From JABSOG01 sp041583135 (GTDB lineage Bacteria; Pseudomonadota; Gammaproteobacteria; Enterobacterales; Alteromonadaceae), in the NCBI GenBank assembly GCA_041583135.1, contig JBFHGJ010000096.1, positions 1 through 22,967 on the forward strand: 22,967 bases of DNA, read 5' to 3'. The translations under genes were made by a program, and so were the position numbers. Shown here piece after piece: positions 6,578-15,468 of this stretch. The stretch's first letter is position 1; every line of letters starts with the position of its first letter. The notes beneath the pieces are model-generated. The model did no database searches, was not told the origin of the DNA, and saw nothing but the letters and a program-made list of their open reading frames with translations.

Positions 6578-7825
6578 ATGGCCAATACATCCAACAGCAT
6601 ACCGGCGGCAACCATGAGTGAACAAAACCATCCATCCAACTACCTGTTTGCGCTTACCTCGCTGACGTCTTTGTTTTTCATGTGGGGCTTTATTACTTGC
6701 CTTAACGATATTCTTATTCCCCACTTAAAGAACATGTTCAACCTGAACTACACTCAGGCGATGTTGATCCAGTTTTGTTTCTTCAGCGCCTATTTTATTG
6801 TCTCAATACCGGCCGGTAAGCTGGTCGGCAAGCTCGGCTTTCAGCGCGGTATCGTTACCGGGCTTATCATCGCGTGTATCGGTTGTGTGTTGTTTTTCCC
6901 CGCTGCGCAATTGAAAGTCTATCCGCTGTTTTTGGGCGCATTATTTGTATTGGCCAGCGGTATCACCATATTGCAAGTATCGGCCAACCCATTTGTCAGT
7001 GTCCTTGGCGAAGCCAAAACGGCCTCTTCACGTCTGACCATGACGCAAGCCTTTAACTCACTGGGCACCACCGTTGCGCCCTACTTTGGTTCGGTGCTTA
7101 TCATCTCTGCGGCAGTAGAAAGCTCAGAAGCCGAATCGGTTGGTTCAACCTATCTGCTATTGGCATTTATGCTGTTGATCCTCGGGCTAATTTTTGCCTT
7201 TTTGAAGCTGCCGAAAATCGAATCGGCGCAAGTGCCAAGCGCACAGATCAGCGGCTCGGCCCTGAAGCACAGGCACTTAGCGTTAGGCGCTGTTGGTATT
7301 TTTGTCTATGTCGGTGCCGAAGTCAGTATCGGTAGCCTGTTGATTAATTTCTTGGGGCTTGACCATGTTGCCGGGTTAGAAGAAGCCGAAGCCGCCCACT
7401 ATATTGCCTACTACTGGGGTGGCGCCATGGTTGGCCGCTTTATCGGCGCTGCGGCGATGCAAAAGGTGGCCGGTGGTAAGGCATTGGCATTTAACGCCCT
7501 TTTTGCTTCACTGCTGGTGATCACCGCCGTTTTAAGCTCTGGCGCTATTGCGATGTGGGCCATTTTATTGGTGGGATTGTGCAATTCAATTATGTTTCCG
7601 ACCATTTTCAGCCTAGCCATCACCAACTTAAAAGAACATACCGCTCAGGGGTCGGGTATTTTGTGTTTGGCCATTGTCGGTGGCGCTTTGGTGCCACTGT
7701 TGCAAGGCTTTTTGGCCGATACCATCGGGTTGCAAGTCTCTTTCATTTTACCGGTGCTATGCTTTGCCTTTATTGCTTGGTATGGCCTAGTCGGCAGCAA
7801 AGTAGTCTCACCTGAAGCGGCATAA
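6578..7825 (+). CDS. FHS-family sugar:H+ symporter (glucose/galactose/fucose permease type)
   Basis: 415 aa, a major-facilitator protein of the fucose-galactose-glucose:H+ symporter family (FucP/GluP-like). The segment FFMWGFITCLNDILIPHLK just inside the first membrane helix is characteristic, as is QVSANPFVSVLG near the middle of the N-half. About twelve hydrophobic segments follow a short N-terminal tail. The start at 6578 has AGAGG six bases upstream; an earlier in-frame start would run through the operator. A second in-frame ATG at 6614 is less well placed. The GH3 gene follows after 13 bp, so the two are one operon. Its likely cargo is glucose or a short glucoside released by GH3 and GH16. 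Confidence 0.92.
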   Translation: MANTSNSIPAATMSEQNHPSNYLFALTSLTSLFFMWGFITCLNDILIPHLKNMFNLNYTQAMLIQFCFFSAYFIVSIPAGKLVGKLGFQRGIVTGLIIACIGCVLFFPAAQLKVYPLFLGALFVLASGITILQVSANPFVSVLGEAKTASSRLTMTQAFNSLGTTVAPYFGSVLIISAAVESSEAESVGSTYLLLAFMLLILGLIFAFLKLPKIESAQVPSAQISGSALKHRHLALGAVGIFVYVGAEVSIGSLLINFLGLDHVAGLEEAEAAHYIAYYWGGAMVGRFIGAAAMQKVAGGKALAFNALFASLLVITAVLSSGAIAMWAILLVGLCNSIMFPTIFSLAITNLKEHTAQGSGILCLAIVGGALVPLLQGFLADTIGLQVSFILPVLCFAFIAWYGLVGSKVVSPEAA

Positions 7826-7838
7826 TAGAGAGTAAGTA

Positions 7839-10328
7839 ATGACAGTTAAACGTACCACCCTCACTTTAAGTTTGCTACTTGGCGTTTGCTGCGCGCAGGC
7901 GGCACAGCTCAATCAACGCGACAGCATTTGGCCACAGTTGAATATCGCAGTGAAAAAAAGCACGGCGGTTGAACAGCAAGTCGAAGCACTACTGGTCAAA
8001 ATGACCCTTGCGCAAAAGGTCGCGCAAATGATCCAACCGGAGATCCGCTCTATCAGCGTAGACGATATGCGCCGCTATGGCTTTGGCTCATACCTCAACG
8101 GCGGCGGCTCATTTCCAAACAATAACAAACATGCTACGCCGCAAGACTGGATAGCACTGGCTGAAAGTATGTATCAGGCGTCGATTGACGACAGTCTCGA
8201 TGGCAGCACGATCCCAACAATGTGGGGCACCGACGCCGTACACGGCCACAACAATGTGATTGGCGCGACGCTCTTTCCCCACAACATCGGCCTTGGCGCC
8301 GCCAATAACCCTCAGTTGATTGAAGCAATCGCCAGCGTCACCGCCCGAGAGGTGATGGTTACCGGCATCGATTGGGTATTTGCACCAACAGTAGCAGTCG
8401 TACGCGATGACCGCTGGGGCCGAACCTATGAAGGCTACTCCGAAGACCCGGAGATCGTCAAAGCCTATTCGGCGGCCATTGTAAATGGTCTGCAAGGCAG
8501 AGCCGACAAAGATTTTTTAAGCGACACCCGAGTGATCAGCACGGTTAAACACTTTCTTGGCGATGGCGGCACAGAAAAAGGCGACGACCAAGGCAACAAT
8601 TTGGCCTCAGAGGCCGACCTATTCAGGCTTCATGCCCAAGGTTATGTTGGCGGCTTAACCGCCGGCGCACAGACGGTCATGGCCTCGTTCAACAGCTGGC
8701 ACGGTGAAAAACTGCACGGAAAAAAATATCTGCTGACCGATGTACTAAAAGATCGCATGGGCTTTGACGGCCTTGTGGTTGGCGATTGGAACGGTCACGG
8801 TCAGGTCAAAGGCTGTTCCAACCAAAGCTGCGCCAAAGCGGTTAATGCCGGACTCGATATCTTTATGGCGCCCGGTGACGAATGGAAAGCGCTCTATCAC
8901 AACACCATCGCTCAAGTGAAATCAAAAGTGATCCCACAAAGCCGCATCGATAATGCGGTACGCCGTATTTTACGGGTAAAAGTTCGTGCCGGCCTATTTG
9001 ACAAGCCTAGCCCGGCCAAACGGCCGCTGGCAGGTAAAACCGCGCTTATTGGCAACAAAGCACATCGTCAGGTTGCCAGACAAGCGGTGCAGGAATCCTT
9101 GGTGCTGCTTAAAAACAACCAGCAAACACTGCCACTGTCCGCCAAGCAATCGATTTTGCTCGCAGGTGATGGCGCCGACAACATCGGCAAGCAATCCGGC
9201 GGCTGGACCATCACTTGGCAAGGCACCGGCAATAGCAATAGTGACTTTCCCGGTGGGCAATCGATTTATGACGGCTTTAAACAAGCGGTAGCCAAAGCTG
9301 GCGGCAAGCTGGAGCTGGCCATTGACGGCAACTACAAACACAAGCCCGACATTGCTGTCGTAGTATATGGTGAAGATCCATACGCCGAGGGCAATGGCGA
9401 CCTCGATAACTTAGAATACGAGCGCGACGACAAAACCAATTTAAAATTGCTGCAAAAATTAAGAGCCGACGGCATAAAGGTTGTCAGCGTATTTTTAAGC
9501 GGCCGCCCCATGTGGGTTAACCCTCACCTGAACGCCTCCGATGCGTTTGTTGCTGCCTGGCTCCCCGGCTCCGAAGGAGGTGGCATCGCCGATGTGCTGT
9601 TTGACAATGGCATTGATTTTAAAGGTAAACTGTCATTTTCTTGGCCAGCAGCCCCTCATCAAACTGCCGTTAATCGCGGCGATAGCAGTTATCAACCTCT
9701 TTTTGCTTACGGCTATGGACTGACCTATCAAAGCAAACAAACAGTTAAACAGTTGCCAGAGCAAATCGACAACGACCCTTCCTCACGGACACCTTTGGTC
9801 ATTTTACAAGGTACGGTGAAAAAGCCATGGCAGACGTATATTGCCCATGACGGCAAGCGCCAATTGGTCAATAGCAGCGTCGCCAGCAACGCGGCAATTG
9901 AGCTGCGCACCATCGACAAAGTGGTGCAAGAAGATGCCCGTCAATTGCACTTTGCCGGTAACGGCAAGGGTGCGATGATCATCGAACAACCGTTTCCCGA
10001 CGACTTGCGAGATTATAGTGAAAACCAAGGGGTGCTCAGCTTTGATGCCAAGCTATTGACCAGCAATGATAGTGCCGTCTACGTTGCCATGAACTGCCAA
10101 TGGGGCTGTGACAAAGGCGTTGAAATCGCCAACCCCCTGAGCAGCAAAGGTGCCGAGCAGTGGCATAACCTGACGATTGACCTGAGCTGTTTTAAACAAC
10201 AAGGCGTTGATTTTGCAAAAGTATTTTCACCCTTTGCACTCTACAGCCAAGGTAACGCCAAACTCGATATTGCCAATATTCAGATAATACCAGATCACAA
10301 GATATCGCCATCAATCAGTTGCCGATAA
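7839..10328 (+). CDS. GH3 exo-beta-glucosidase/glucanase, ExoP-like, exported
   Basis: 829 aa. Residues 1-22 are a Sec signal peptide, probably cut after AQA. About 45-390 is the GH3 TIM barrel, with nucleophile D316 in GLVVGDWNGH. About 410-660 is the alpha/beta sandwich, with the probable acid/base E517 in EDPYAEGNGD. The last 165 residues are an extra beta-rich module, as in the exo-1,3/1,4-beta-glucanase ExoP of Pseudoalteromonas. The enzyme removes glucose from non-reducing ends of beta-1,3/1,4 oligosaccharides in the periplasm or outside. A GAGAG-type ribosome site lies before the ATG, 13 bp after the permease stop. It should be co-regulated with the permease by the operator at 6520-6545. 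Confidence 0.94.
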   Translation: MTVKRTTLTLSLLLGVCCAQAAQLNQRDSIWPQLNIAVKKSTAVEQQVEALLVKMTLAQKVAQMIQPEIRSISVDDMRRYGFGSYLNGGGSFPNNNKHATPQDWIALAESMYQASIDDSLDGSTIPTMWGTDAVHGHNNVIGATLFPHNIGLGAANNPQLIEAIASVTAREVMVTGIDWVFAPTVAVVRDDRWGRTYEGYSEDPEIVKAYSAAIVNGLQGRADKDFLSDTRVISTVKHFLGDGGTEKGDDQGNNLASEADLFRLHAQGYVGGLTAGAQTVMASFNSWHGEKLHGKKYLLTDVLKDRMGFDGLVVGDWNGHGQVKGCSNQSCAKAVNAGLDIFMAPGDEWKALYHNTIAQVKSKVIPQSRIDNAVRRILRVKVRAGLFDKPSPAKRPLAGKTALIGNKAHRQVARQAVQESLVLLKNNQQTLPLSAKQSILLAGDGADNIGKQSGGWTITWQGTGNSNSDFPGGQSIYDGFKQAVAKAGGKLELAIDGNYKHKPDIAVVVYGEDPYAEGNGDLDNLEYERDDKTNLKLLQKLRADGIKVVSVFLSGRPMWVNPHLNASDAFVAAWLPGSEGGGIADVLFDNGIDFKGKLSFSWPAAPHQTAVNRGDSSYQPLFAYGYGLTYQSKQTVKQLPEQIDNDPSSRTPLVILQGTVKKPWQTYIAHDGKRQLVNSSVASNAAIELRTIDKVVQEDARQLHFAGNGKGAMIIEQPFPDDLRDYSENQGVLSFDAKLLTSNDSAVYVAMNCQWGCDKGVEIANPLSSKGAEQWHNLTIDLSCFKQQGVDFAKVFSPFALYSQGNAKLDIANIQIIPDHKISPSISCR

Positions 10329-10376
10329 TTTAGCGCCCATAACAAGTTCACTCCTAGTGAGATTGCAAACACAAAA

Positions 10377-10390
10377 TGTAAGCGCTTACA
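10377..10390. promoter_or_regulatory. Second LacI-family operator, upstream of GH16
   Basis: TGTAAGCGCTTACA, identical over 14 bp to the core of the palindrome at 6520-6545. It lies 20-33 bp before the GH16 start, which puts the GH16 gene in the same regulon with its own promoter. No clear -35/-10 pair could be assigned. Confidence 0.85.
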
Positions 10391-10409
10391 GTTTTAGTTG
10401 AGAAACAAG

Positions 10410-13334
10410 ATGACAAAAGAGACCAACACCATGACAAGACTAAAGTTTAACGGGCAAACACTCGCCGTAGCGACTGTCGCACTGGCCTTGAGTGCTTGCG
10501 GCGGCTCAGATGGCGTCGATTCGCGCCAGCCACTGGCTTATAATCACGCCCCGACCTTTTCAAGCAGCCCCCTAAGCATCGCCCAGGCGCAAAGGGACTA
10601 CAGTTACACCGTCAGCGGTAGCGATGAAGATGGCGACAACTTGAGCTTTGCCGCCACCACCCTACCCGATTGGCTTAGCTTCGACAGCGAATCGACAACC
10701 CTATCGGGTATGCCGGGCACCAAAGACATCGGCACACATCAAGTGGTGCTTAGCGTATCAGACGGCAAACTCAGCACTGAGCAAAGCTTTACCATTGAAG
10801 TCACTCTCCCCGTAGACAACGGCAGTTGGCAATTGGTATGGCAAGATGAATTTGACGGCAACAGCCTAAGTACCGAGCGCTGGGGTTATCAAACCGGTGA
10901 CGGTTCACAATACGGCCTTGTCGGTTGGGGCAACAACGAGTTGCAATGGTATCAACAAGACAACATTCAAGTCGTCGATGGCCAGTTGCAGATCACCGCC
11001 AAGAAAGAAAACAGTAACGGCTATGGCTATACCTCAGGACGTATCCGTACCTTGGGTTTTGTCGATGTGAAGTATGGCCGTATCGAGGCACGCGTTAAAC
11101 CACCGGCAGGGCAAGGTTTATGGTCGGCATTTTGGCTGCTGCCGAGCGACAGTCAGTATGGCGGCTGGGCCAGTGGTGGTGAAATCGACATTATGGAAAT
11201 TGTCAGCCCTCAAGGCGAGCAGCAGCAGGTGCACGGTACTGCCCACTACGGCATGGCTTGGCCTCTCAACCAATCTTCTGGCGGCTCACATCAGATGAAC
11301 GTTACCGATGATTTTCATATTTATGCGGTCGAATGGGAGCAGGATGAAATTCGCTGGTACGTCGATGATGTACATTTTGCCACGTTAACCTCAGAGGCTT
11401 GGTGGAGCTACTTTTACAAGAACAACACGCAGGGTTATACCGGTGTTGCAGGTGCGCCATTTAATCAAAATTTTCATATGTTGCTGAACTTAGCGGTTGG
11501 CGGCAACTGGCCGGGTTCACCTAATGCCGATACCGTTTTCCCAGCGACCATGGCTGTCGATTATGTTCGAGTTTATGAGTGCTCACAAGACACCGTAAGC
11601 GGCAGAGGCTGTGTCAGCAACGTCAACAGCGATGTAGAAGTGCCATCGGCGCAAGACGTGTTTGTTCAAAGCTATACATTATACGGCGATAGCGCCGCTG
11701 CAATTGAGTGGAATATCAACGATGAAGTCATCTCTCGTCCCCTCAAATCGGGCATTGGCTGGGACAACAACGGCGCCATCACAATGAGCGAAATACAAAC
11801 CGGCGATGAACACGGCACCGTGTTAGATGTGGTTACCTCAAACATGGGCAATATCGTCATTGCCGCACAAGATGCCGAGACCTTCAACTTGTTTGGTATG
11901 GGCAGTTCAAGCGAGCCATGGAAGCTTCATGCAGGCGAGCTAAAAATGGACATGTATATCAACAGTGCTGGCACCGACTTAGACTCGGCTATCGTGATAA
12001 AAATGGACAGTGGCTGGCCAGCTTTGGGTTACAAGCGCTATGACATTGCCGAACTGCCAAAAGATCAGTGGTTTAGCTTATCTGTACCGCTGAACGACCT
12101 AGTAGCCACACCGGGTGAGCAAGCGCTCAACACCAGCAAGGTTGTAAACCTTTTTGTTGCCGAATTTACCGGCGCAGCGGCAGTACAGTTTGACAATATC
12201 AGCTTAGTTTGTGGTCATAAGGATCAGGGGGGATGTGGAATTAACCCACCGGAAGTTGCCGTTGAAGGCGAACAGGTCCGAGTGTTCAGCGACGAAGTGA
12301 ACCAATCGGTGTGGACCAATGGCATTGGCGCTTGGGACGATGTTGCCGGTGCCGACTACTTTGACAATGCCACCAGCAATCACATTACATGGAATTTGGT
12401 TGATACCGGCGATGAGCACGGCACCGTCATCGAAGCGCAGTTTGGTAGCAATGGGGCCAATGGCGTGTTGTTTATCCAGTCGGCGCAACCAGTCAACATG
12501 AGCGACTATACAGGCGGCAGCTTGGTCTTTGATCTGAAAGTGCTCGATTATGCCCAAACCACTGCGGGCATGACCTTCAAAATCGACTGTATCTACCCAT
12601 GTTCAACCGGCGACCAAAGTCTTGGTGTTGTCGCCAACGGCGAATGGCAAACCATGACGATTGCCGTTGCTGACTTAGTTGCGCAAGGATTGAACCTCTC
12701 GTCAGTCAACACCGGCCTTGTGATCTATCCAACTTGGGGCGACCAACAAGGTGTGAAATTCCAACTCGACAATATTCGCTGGCTCAAAGGAGATGGTAAT
12801 GGTGGCGGCACAGGTGGTGGAGAAACACCTGCCGGACTAGAAGGAGCAGTGACCATTTATGACGGTAACATCAATGATAACTGGGCGTTATGGGATTGCT
12901 GTGGCGGCGCAGCGGTATCAGAAGTGACTGACGACGATGCAAACTACGGCGCAGTTGCCGAGTACAGTTTTAACTCAACCCCAACAGTGGCCGGTGTTTT
13001 CGGCACCACACCACACGATGCGTCAATGCTGAGTAATGGTACGTTGGAGTTTGACTTAAAAGTCATCTCGCAGCCGACAGACACCAGCGGCGATTGGTTG
13101 ATTAAAATAGAAGGGATCTCACAGGCGATTTTTGCCGAAGTAAAACTCTCCACCAGCGTCGAAGGTATACCGCCAACTGAAGGCCAATGGCAGCACTACA
13201 CCTTCAAACTGGCTGACCTGCAAGCTGCTGGCTTACAGCTCAATGCGATTAAAATCATCATGATCTTCCCAACCTGGGGCACCGCCGATGGCACGATTTA
13301 TCGCCTGGATAACCTACAGATTAAGGAAAACTAA
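10410..13334 (+). CDS. GH16 endo-beta-1,3-glucanase (laminarinase-type) lipoprotein with three C-terminal modules
   Basis: 974 aa from the ATG at 10410; the ATG at 10431 is also possible and gives a shorter, more typical signal. The lipobox LSAC places the lipidated cysteine at residue 30, so the protein is probably outer-membrane anchored. Residues about 45-132 form an Ig/cadherin-like domain. About 139-391 is GH16, with the GEIDIMEI motif (nucleophile E258, D260, acid/base E263) and the AVGGNWPGSP segment. Three related beta-rich modules follow at about 412-602, 616-793 and 811-974, the last after a Gly-rich linker. They resemble the C-terminal module of the neighbouring GH3 and may bind glucan. 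The protein would cleave laminarin internally at the cell surface. Confidence 0.93.
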   Translation: MTKETNTMTRLKFNGQTLAVATVALALSACGGSDGVDSRQPLAYNHAPTFSSSPLSIAQAQRDYSYTVSGSDEDGDNLSFAATTLPDWLSFDSESTTLSGMPGTKDIGTHQVVLSVSDGKLSTEQSFTIEVTLPVDNGSWQLVWQDEFDGNSLSTERWGYQTGDGSQYGLVGWGNNELQWYQQDNIQVVDGQLQITAKKENSNGYGYTSGRIRTLGFVDVKYGRIEARVKPPAGQGLWSAFWLLPSDSQYGGWASGGEIDIMEIVSPQGEQQQVHGTAHYGMAWPLNQSSGGSHQMNVTDDFHIYAVEWEQDEIRWYVDDVHFATLTSEAWWSYFYKNNTQGYTGVAGAPFNQNFHMLLNLAVGGNWPGSPNADTVFPATMAVDYVRVYECSQDTVSGRGCVSNVNSDVEVPSAQDVFVQSYTLYGDSAAAIEWNINDEVISRPLKSGIGWDNNGAITMSEIQTGDEHGTVLDVVTSNMGNIVIAAQDAETFNLFGMGSSSEPWKLHAGELKMDMYINSAGTDLDSAIVIKMDSGWPALGYKRYDIAELPKDQWFSLSVPLNDLVATPGEQALNTSKVVNLFVAEFTGAAAVQFDNISLVCGHKDQGGCGINPPEVAVEGEQVRVFSDEVNQSVWTNGIGAWDDVAGADYFDNATSNHITWNLVDTGDEHGTVIEAQFGSNGANGVLFIQSAQPVNMSDYTGGSLVFDLKVLDYAQTTAGMTFKIDCIYPCSTGDQSLGVVANGEWQTMTIAVADLVAQGLNLSSVNTGLVIYPTWGDQQGVKFQLDNIRWLKGDGNGGGTGGGETPAGLEGAVTIYDGNINDNWALWDCCGGAAVSEVTDDDANYGAVAEYSFNSTPTVAGVFGTTPHDASMLSNGTLEFDLKVISQPTDTSGDWLIKIEGISQAIFAEVKLSTSVEGIPPTEGQWQHYTFKLADLQAAGLQLNAIKIIMIFPTWGTADGTIYRLDNLQIKEN

Positions 13335-13387
13335 AGCTCGCCTCTGCTTGATGTTCAATCAAAAAGCCTGATTGCGACTAAACACTT

Positions 13388-13425
13388 GCAGTCAGGCCAA
13401 CTGCGGCCAAAGCCGCAACTGACAG
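13388..13425. repeat. Stem-loop downstream of GH16
   Basis: TGCGGC-caaa-GCCGCA flanked by GTCAG and CTGAC gives a two-part hairpin. It lies between the GH16 stop and the terminator and lacks a T-tract of its own. A role in mRNA stability is possible but not shown. Confidence 0.45.
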
Positions 13426-13438
13426 ACACTTTCGTCGG

Positions 13439-13477
13439 CCGACATCATTTTATCTCTTTGGTGATGTCGGTTTTTTT
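13439..13477 (+). terminator. Rho-independent terminator of GH16
   Basis: CCGACATCA (13439-13447) pairs with TGATGTCGG (13462-13470), followed by seven T residues. The T-run overlaps the stop codon of the convergent metallohydrolase gene. Confidence 0.88.
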
Positions 13478-14267
13478 ACCACTTATTACGCAACTCTCTT
13501 AACTTCAAAAACACCGTTTTGGCATCGGGTTTATCGCCTATCTCGGGGAACTCCTGTTTGAGCTTGGCAATAATCGTTGGGTTTTGCAGTCTAAAGAAGG
13601 TATTGATCTCTTTTTCTAAGGCGATAGTGGTTACCATCGCCGCCGCTGGATTTTGCTGTTCGACTTGCTTGAACAAGGCTTTGGCTCTTTCGTTGTCAGG
13701 CTCTCTTGATAAGGTAAAACCCAGGTTGTTACCGATATAATCATGACCGGGGAAGATGCGGGTATTTTCAGGTAGGTTAGCCAGCTGAGTGGCAAAGGTA
13801 TCAAACAATTCGGCAGGATGGCCGCCATTATGACAGTTTCCGGCACCGGCATTAAACAGCGTATCACCGCAAAACAGTGCCGGTTCGTCAGTTTGCGACA
13901 TCAAGCACACATGAGCCATGGTGTGTCCCGGCGTATCAAGGGCCAGCAACTCAACCGTTTTGCCTACCTTCACCACATCACCGGCTTTAAGCCCGACATC
14001 GATACCCTCAATGGTATTTTTGGCATTTTGATGCGCCAGCAACTTGGCGCCGGTTGCCGCTATCACCGGACGATTGCCGCCGGTATGGTCGCCATGCTCG
14101 TGGGTATTGAGCACTTGGGTAATGGTCCAACCGTTATCGGCGGCCACAGCCAAACATTGTTTGTGGTCTAGAGGGTCAATCGCCAAAGCCTCTCCCGTTT
14201 GTGGGCAAACAATCAAATAATTGAAATTACGATAAGCATTACCAGTCCAAATCTGCTTTACTAACAT
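13476..14267 (-). CDS. Glyoxalase II-like metallo-beta-lactamase-fold hydrolase
   Basis: 263 aa. All metal ligands of the glyoxalase II type are visible: THEHGDH (H56, H58, D60, H61), H115 in TPGHT, D135 in CGDTLF and H175 in FPGHDY. The expected reaction is hydrolysis of S-D-lactoylglutathione to D-lactate and glutathione in the cytoplasm. The last 80 residues match a hydroxyacylglutathione hydrolase-like C-terminal region only loosely, so another thioester substrate is possible. The ATG at 14267 is chosen because AAGGG lies eight bases upstream; a GTG at 14276 overlaps that site. It is convergent with GH16 and appears to stand alone, with a perfect -10 box upstream. Confidence 0.87.
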   Translation of the reverse strand: MLVKQIWTGNAYRNFNYLIVCPQTGEALAIDPLDHKQCLAVAADNGWTITQVLNTHEHGDHTGGNRPVIAATGAKLLAHQNAKNTIEGIDVGLKAGDVVKVGKTVELLALDTPGHTMAHVCLMSQTDEPALFCGDTLFNAGAGNCHNGGHPAELFDTFATQLANLPENTRIFPGHDYIGNNLGFTLSREPDNERAKALFKQVEQQNPAAAMVTTIALEKEINTFFRLQNPTIIAKLKQEFPEIGDKPDAKTVFLKLRELRNKW

Positions 14268-14301
14268 CAAACACACCCTTTTGCTGTAGACAGTGGCCTT
14301 T

Positions 14302-14307
14302 ATTATA
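14302..14307 (-). promoter_or_regulatory. -10 box for the metallohydrolase gene
   Basis: TATAAT on the minus strand, 34 bp before the start codon. The -35 region is weak: TTGTAG lies 19 bp upstream of it. Confidence 0.5.
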
Positions 14308-14387
14308 GCGGTTAAATATATGCACGCTACAAATCGCCCACGAGTTAGCGAGTACCCGTCCGGAAATTGGCGTTGCCGGGCACTTGG

Positions 14388-15392
14388 CTACTGTAACAGA
14401 TTAAAATAAACATCGAGCACCTTGAGCCTCTTATGCTTGTTATCGAGATTAATATGACTCCAAGACCACAATGGAATTTGATTGCCAGAGCTATCTTGCC
14501 GATAACTCTTTTTAGGTGATAATGATATTTCATACAGGCCATACGCTTGCAAAGACTTTATTTCATCCACTGTCGTTTGCCCATCCGCATTTGTATCCAA
14601 CCAAATAAGTAACCTTGACCACACCTGATCTTCGTGGGAGATAACACCATCTTGGTTGCCACCTAATATCGAAAGGTCATATTGTGCCAATGCTGAAAAT
14701 CCATTGTCCTTTAGTGATAAAAGGTCAGAACCACAAGAGACAGAGAGGTTTTTGCCAATTGCATCAAGCCAACTAGAGTTCTGGCAAAAAACGGCTTTGG
14801 AAACAAAGTCACTACCTTGACCAAATAACTCAGAACCATTGTCAACTACACCATTACGATTGTTATCCATGACAAGAAAAGCATCATCGCTAGCAGGAGC
14901 CGTCCACTGTGTCAGTTGATAGTCTCCGTTACCAAATAAATCAAAACTAACACTTTCGTTAGATGAGCCTAAATGGACTTCATCACCATTGAGGTCGATT
15001 AATAGTGGGCAGTATTGCCCGGGATCATAATCACAATCAGTATCAGGAATTAGACAGCCACCACTACCACCAGAGCTTGATGATTCCGACCAAGGTTTGG
15101 CTTCAGAATCTGGATTCCATGTATATCCGCCAAATAAACCTGAATTATAAAACTCTTGTTGAATGGACCTAGCAAATACAGCTAGCACTCTATGCCCTGT
15201 TGCAGGTTTTACCGGGTCATGCTTTTTTTGCCATGCGAGTCCAACATTCTTTCTATTTGCTTCAACCCCGGGATTACCAGAGATCCATTCGTCCGGCACA
15301 TGCAGCACCTCAAGGGCGAAAATATTTGTGGAAAGCAGCAAGGTAAATAGGTAAGTTATTATTTTAAGCACTGTTTCTCTTATTTTATCCAT
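14388..15392 (-). CDS. Secreted protein with RTX-associated calcium-loop motifs, function unknown
   Basis: 334 aa. An N-terminal hydrophobic segment ends near LLLSTNIFA (about residue 26), consistent with a Sec signal. A Ser/Gly-rich stretch (103-112) leads to a Cys-containing segment. Several aspartate/asparagine loops of EF-hand type follow: IDLNGDEVHL (132-141), DNNRNGVVDNGSELFG (176-191), NQDGVISHED (246-255) and DTNADGQTTVDE (266-277). This order is the one seen in large secreted RTX and calcium-binding proteins, where it precedes repeats or toxin domains. Here it stands alone with no nonapeptide repeats. It is divergent from the next gene, 76 bp away. I do not recognise a specific function. 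Confidence 0.75.
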   Translation of the reverse strand: MDKIRETVLKIITYLFTLLLSTNIFALEVLHVPDEWISGNPGVEANRKNVGLAWQKKHDPVKPATGHRVLAVFARSIQQEFYNSGLFGGYTWNPDSEAKPWSESSSSGGSGGCLIPDTDCDYDPGQYCPLLIDLNGDEVHLGSSNESVSFDLFGNGDYQLTQWTAPASDDAFLVMDNNRNGVVDNGSELFGQGSDFVSKAVFCQNSSWLDAIGKNLSVSCGSDLLSLKDNGFSALAQYDLSILGGNQDGVISHEDQVWSRLLIWLDTNADGQTTVDEIKSLQAYGLYEISLSPKKSYRQDSSGNQIPLWSWSHINLDNKHKRLKVLDVYFNLLQ

Positions 15393-15468
15393 ATCACTCA
15401 GTCAATTATTATGGAACACGTATTCAAATTAGCAAATAAAGATCTTAAAAAGATACAGGAAATACAAA

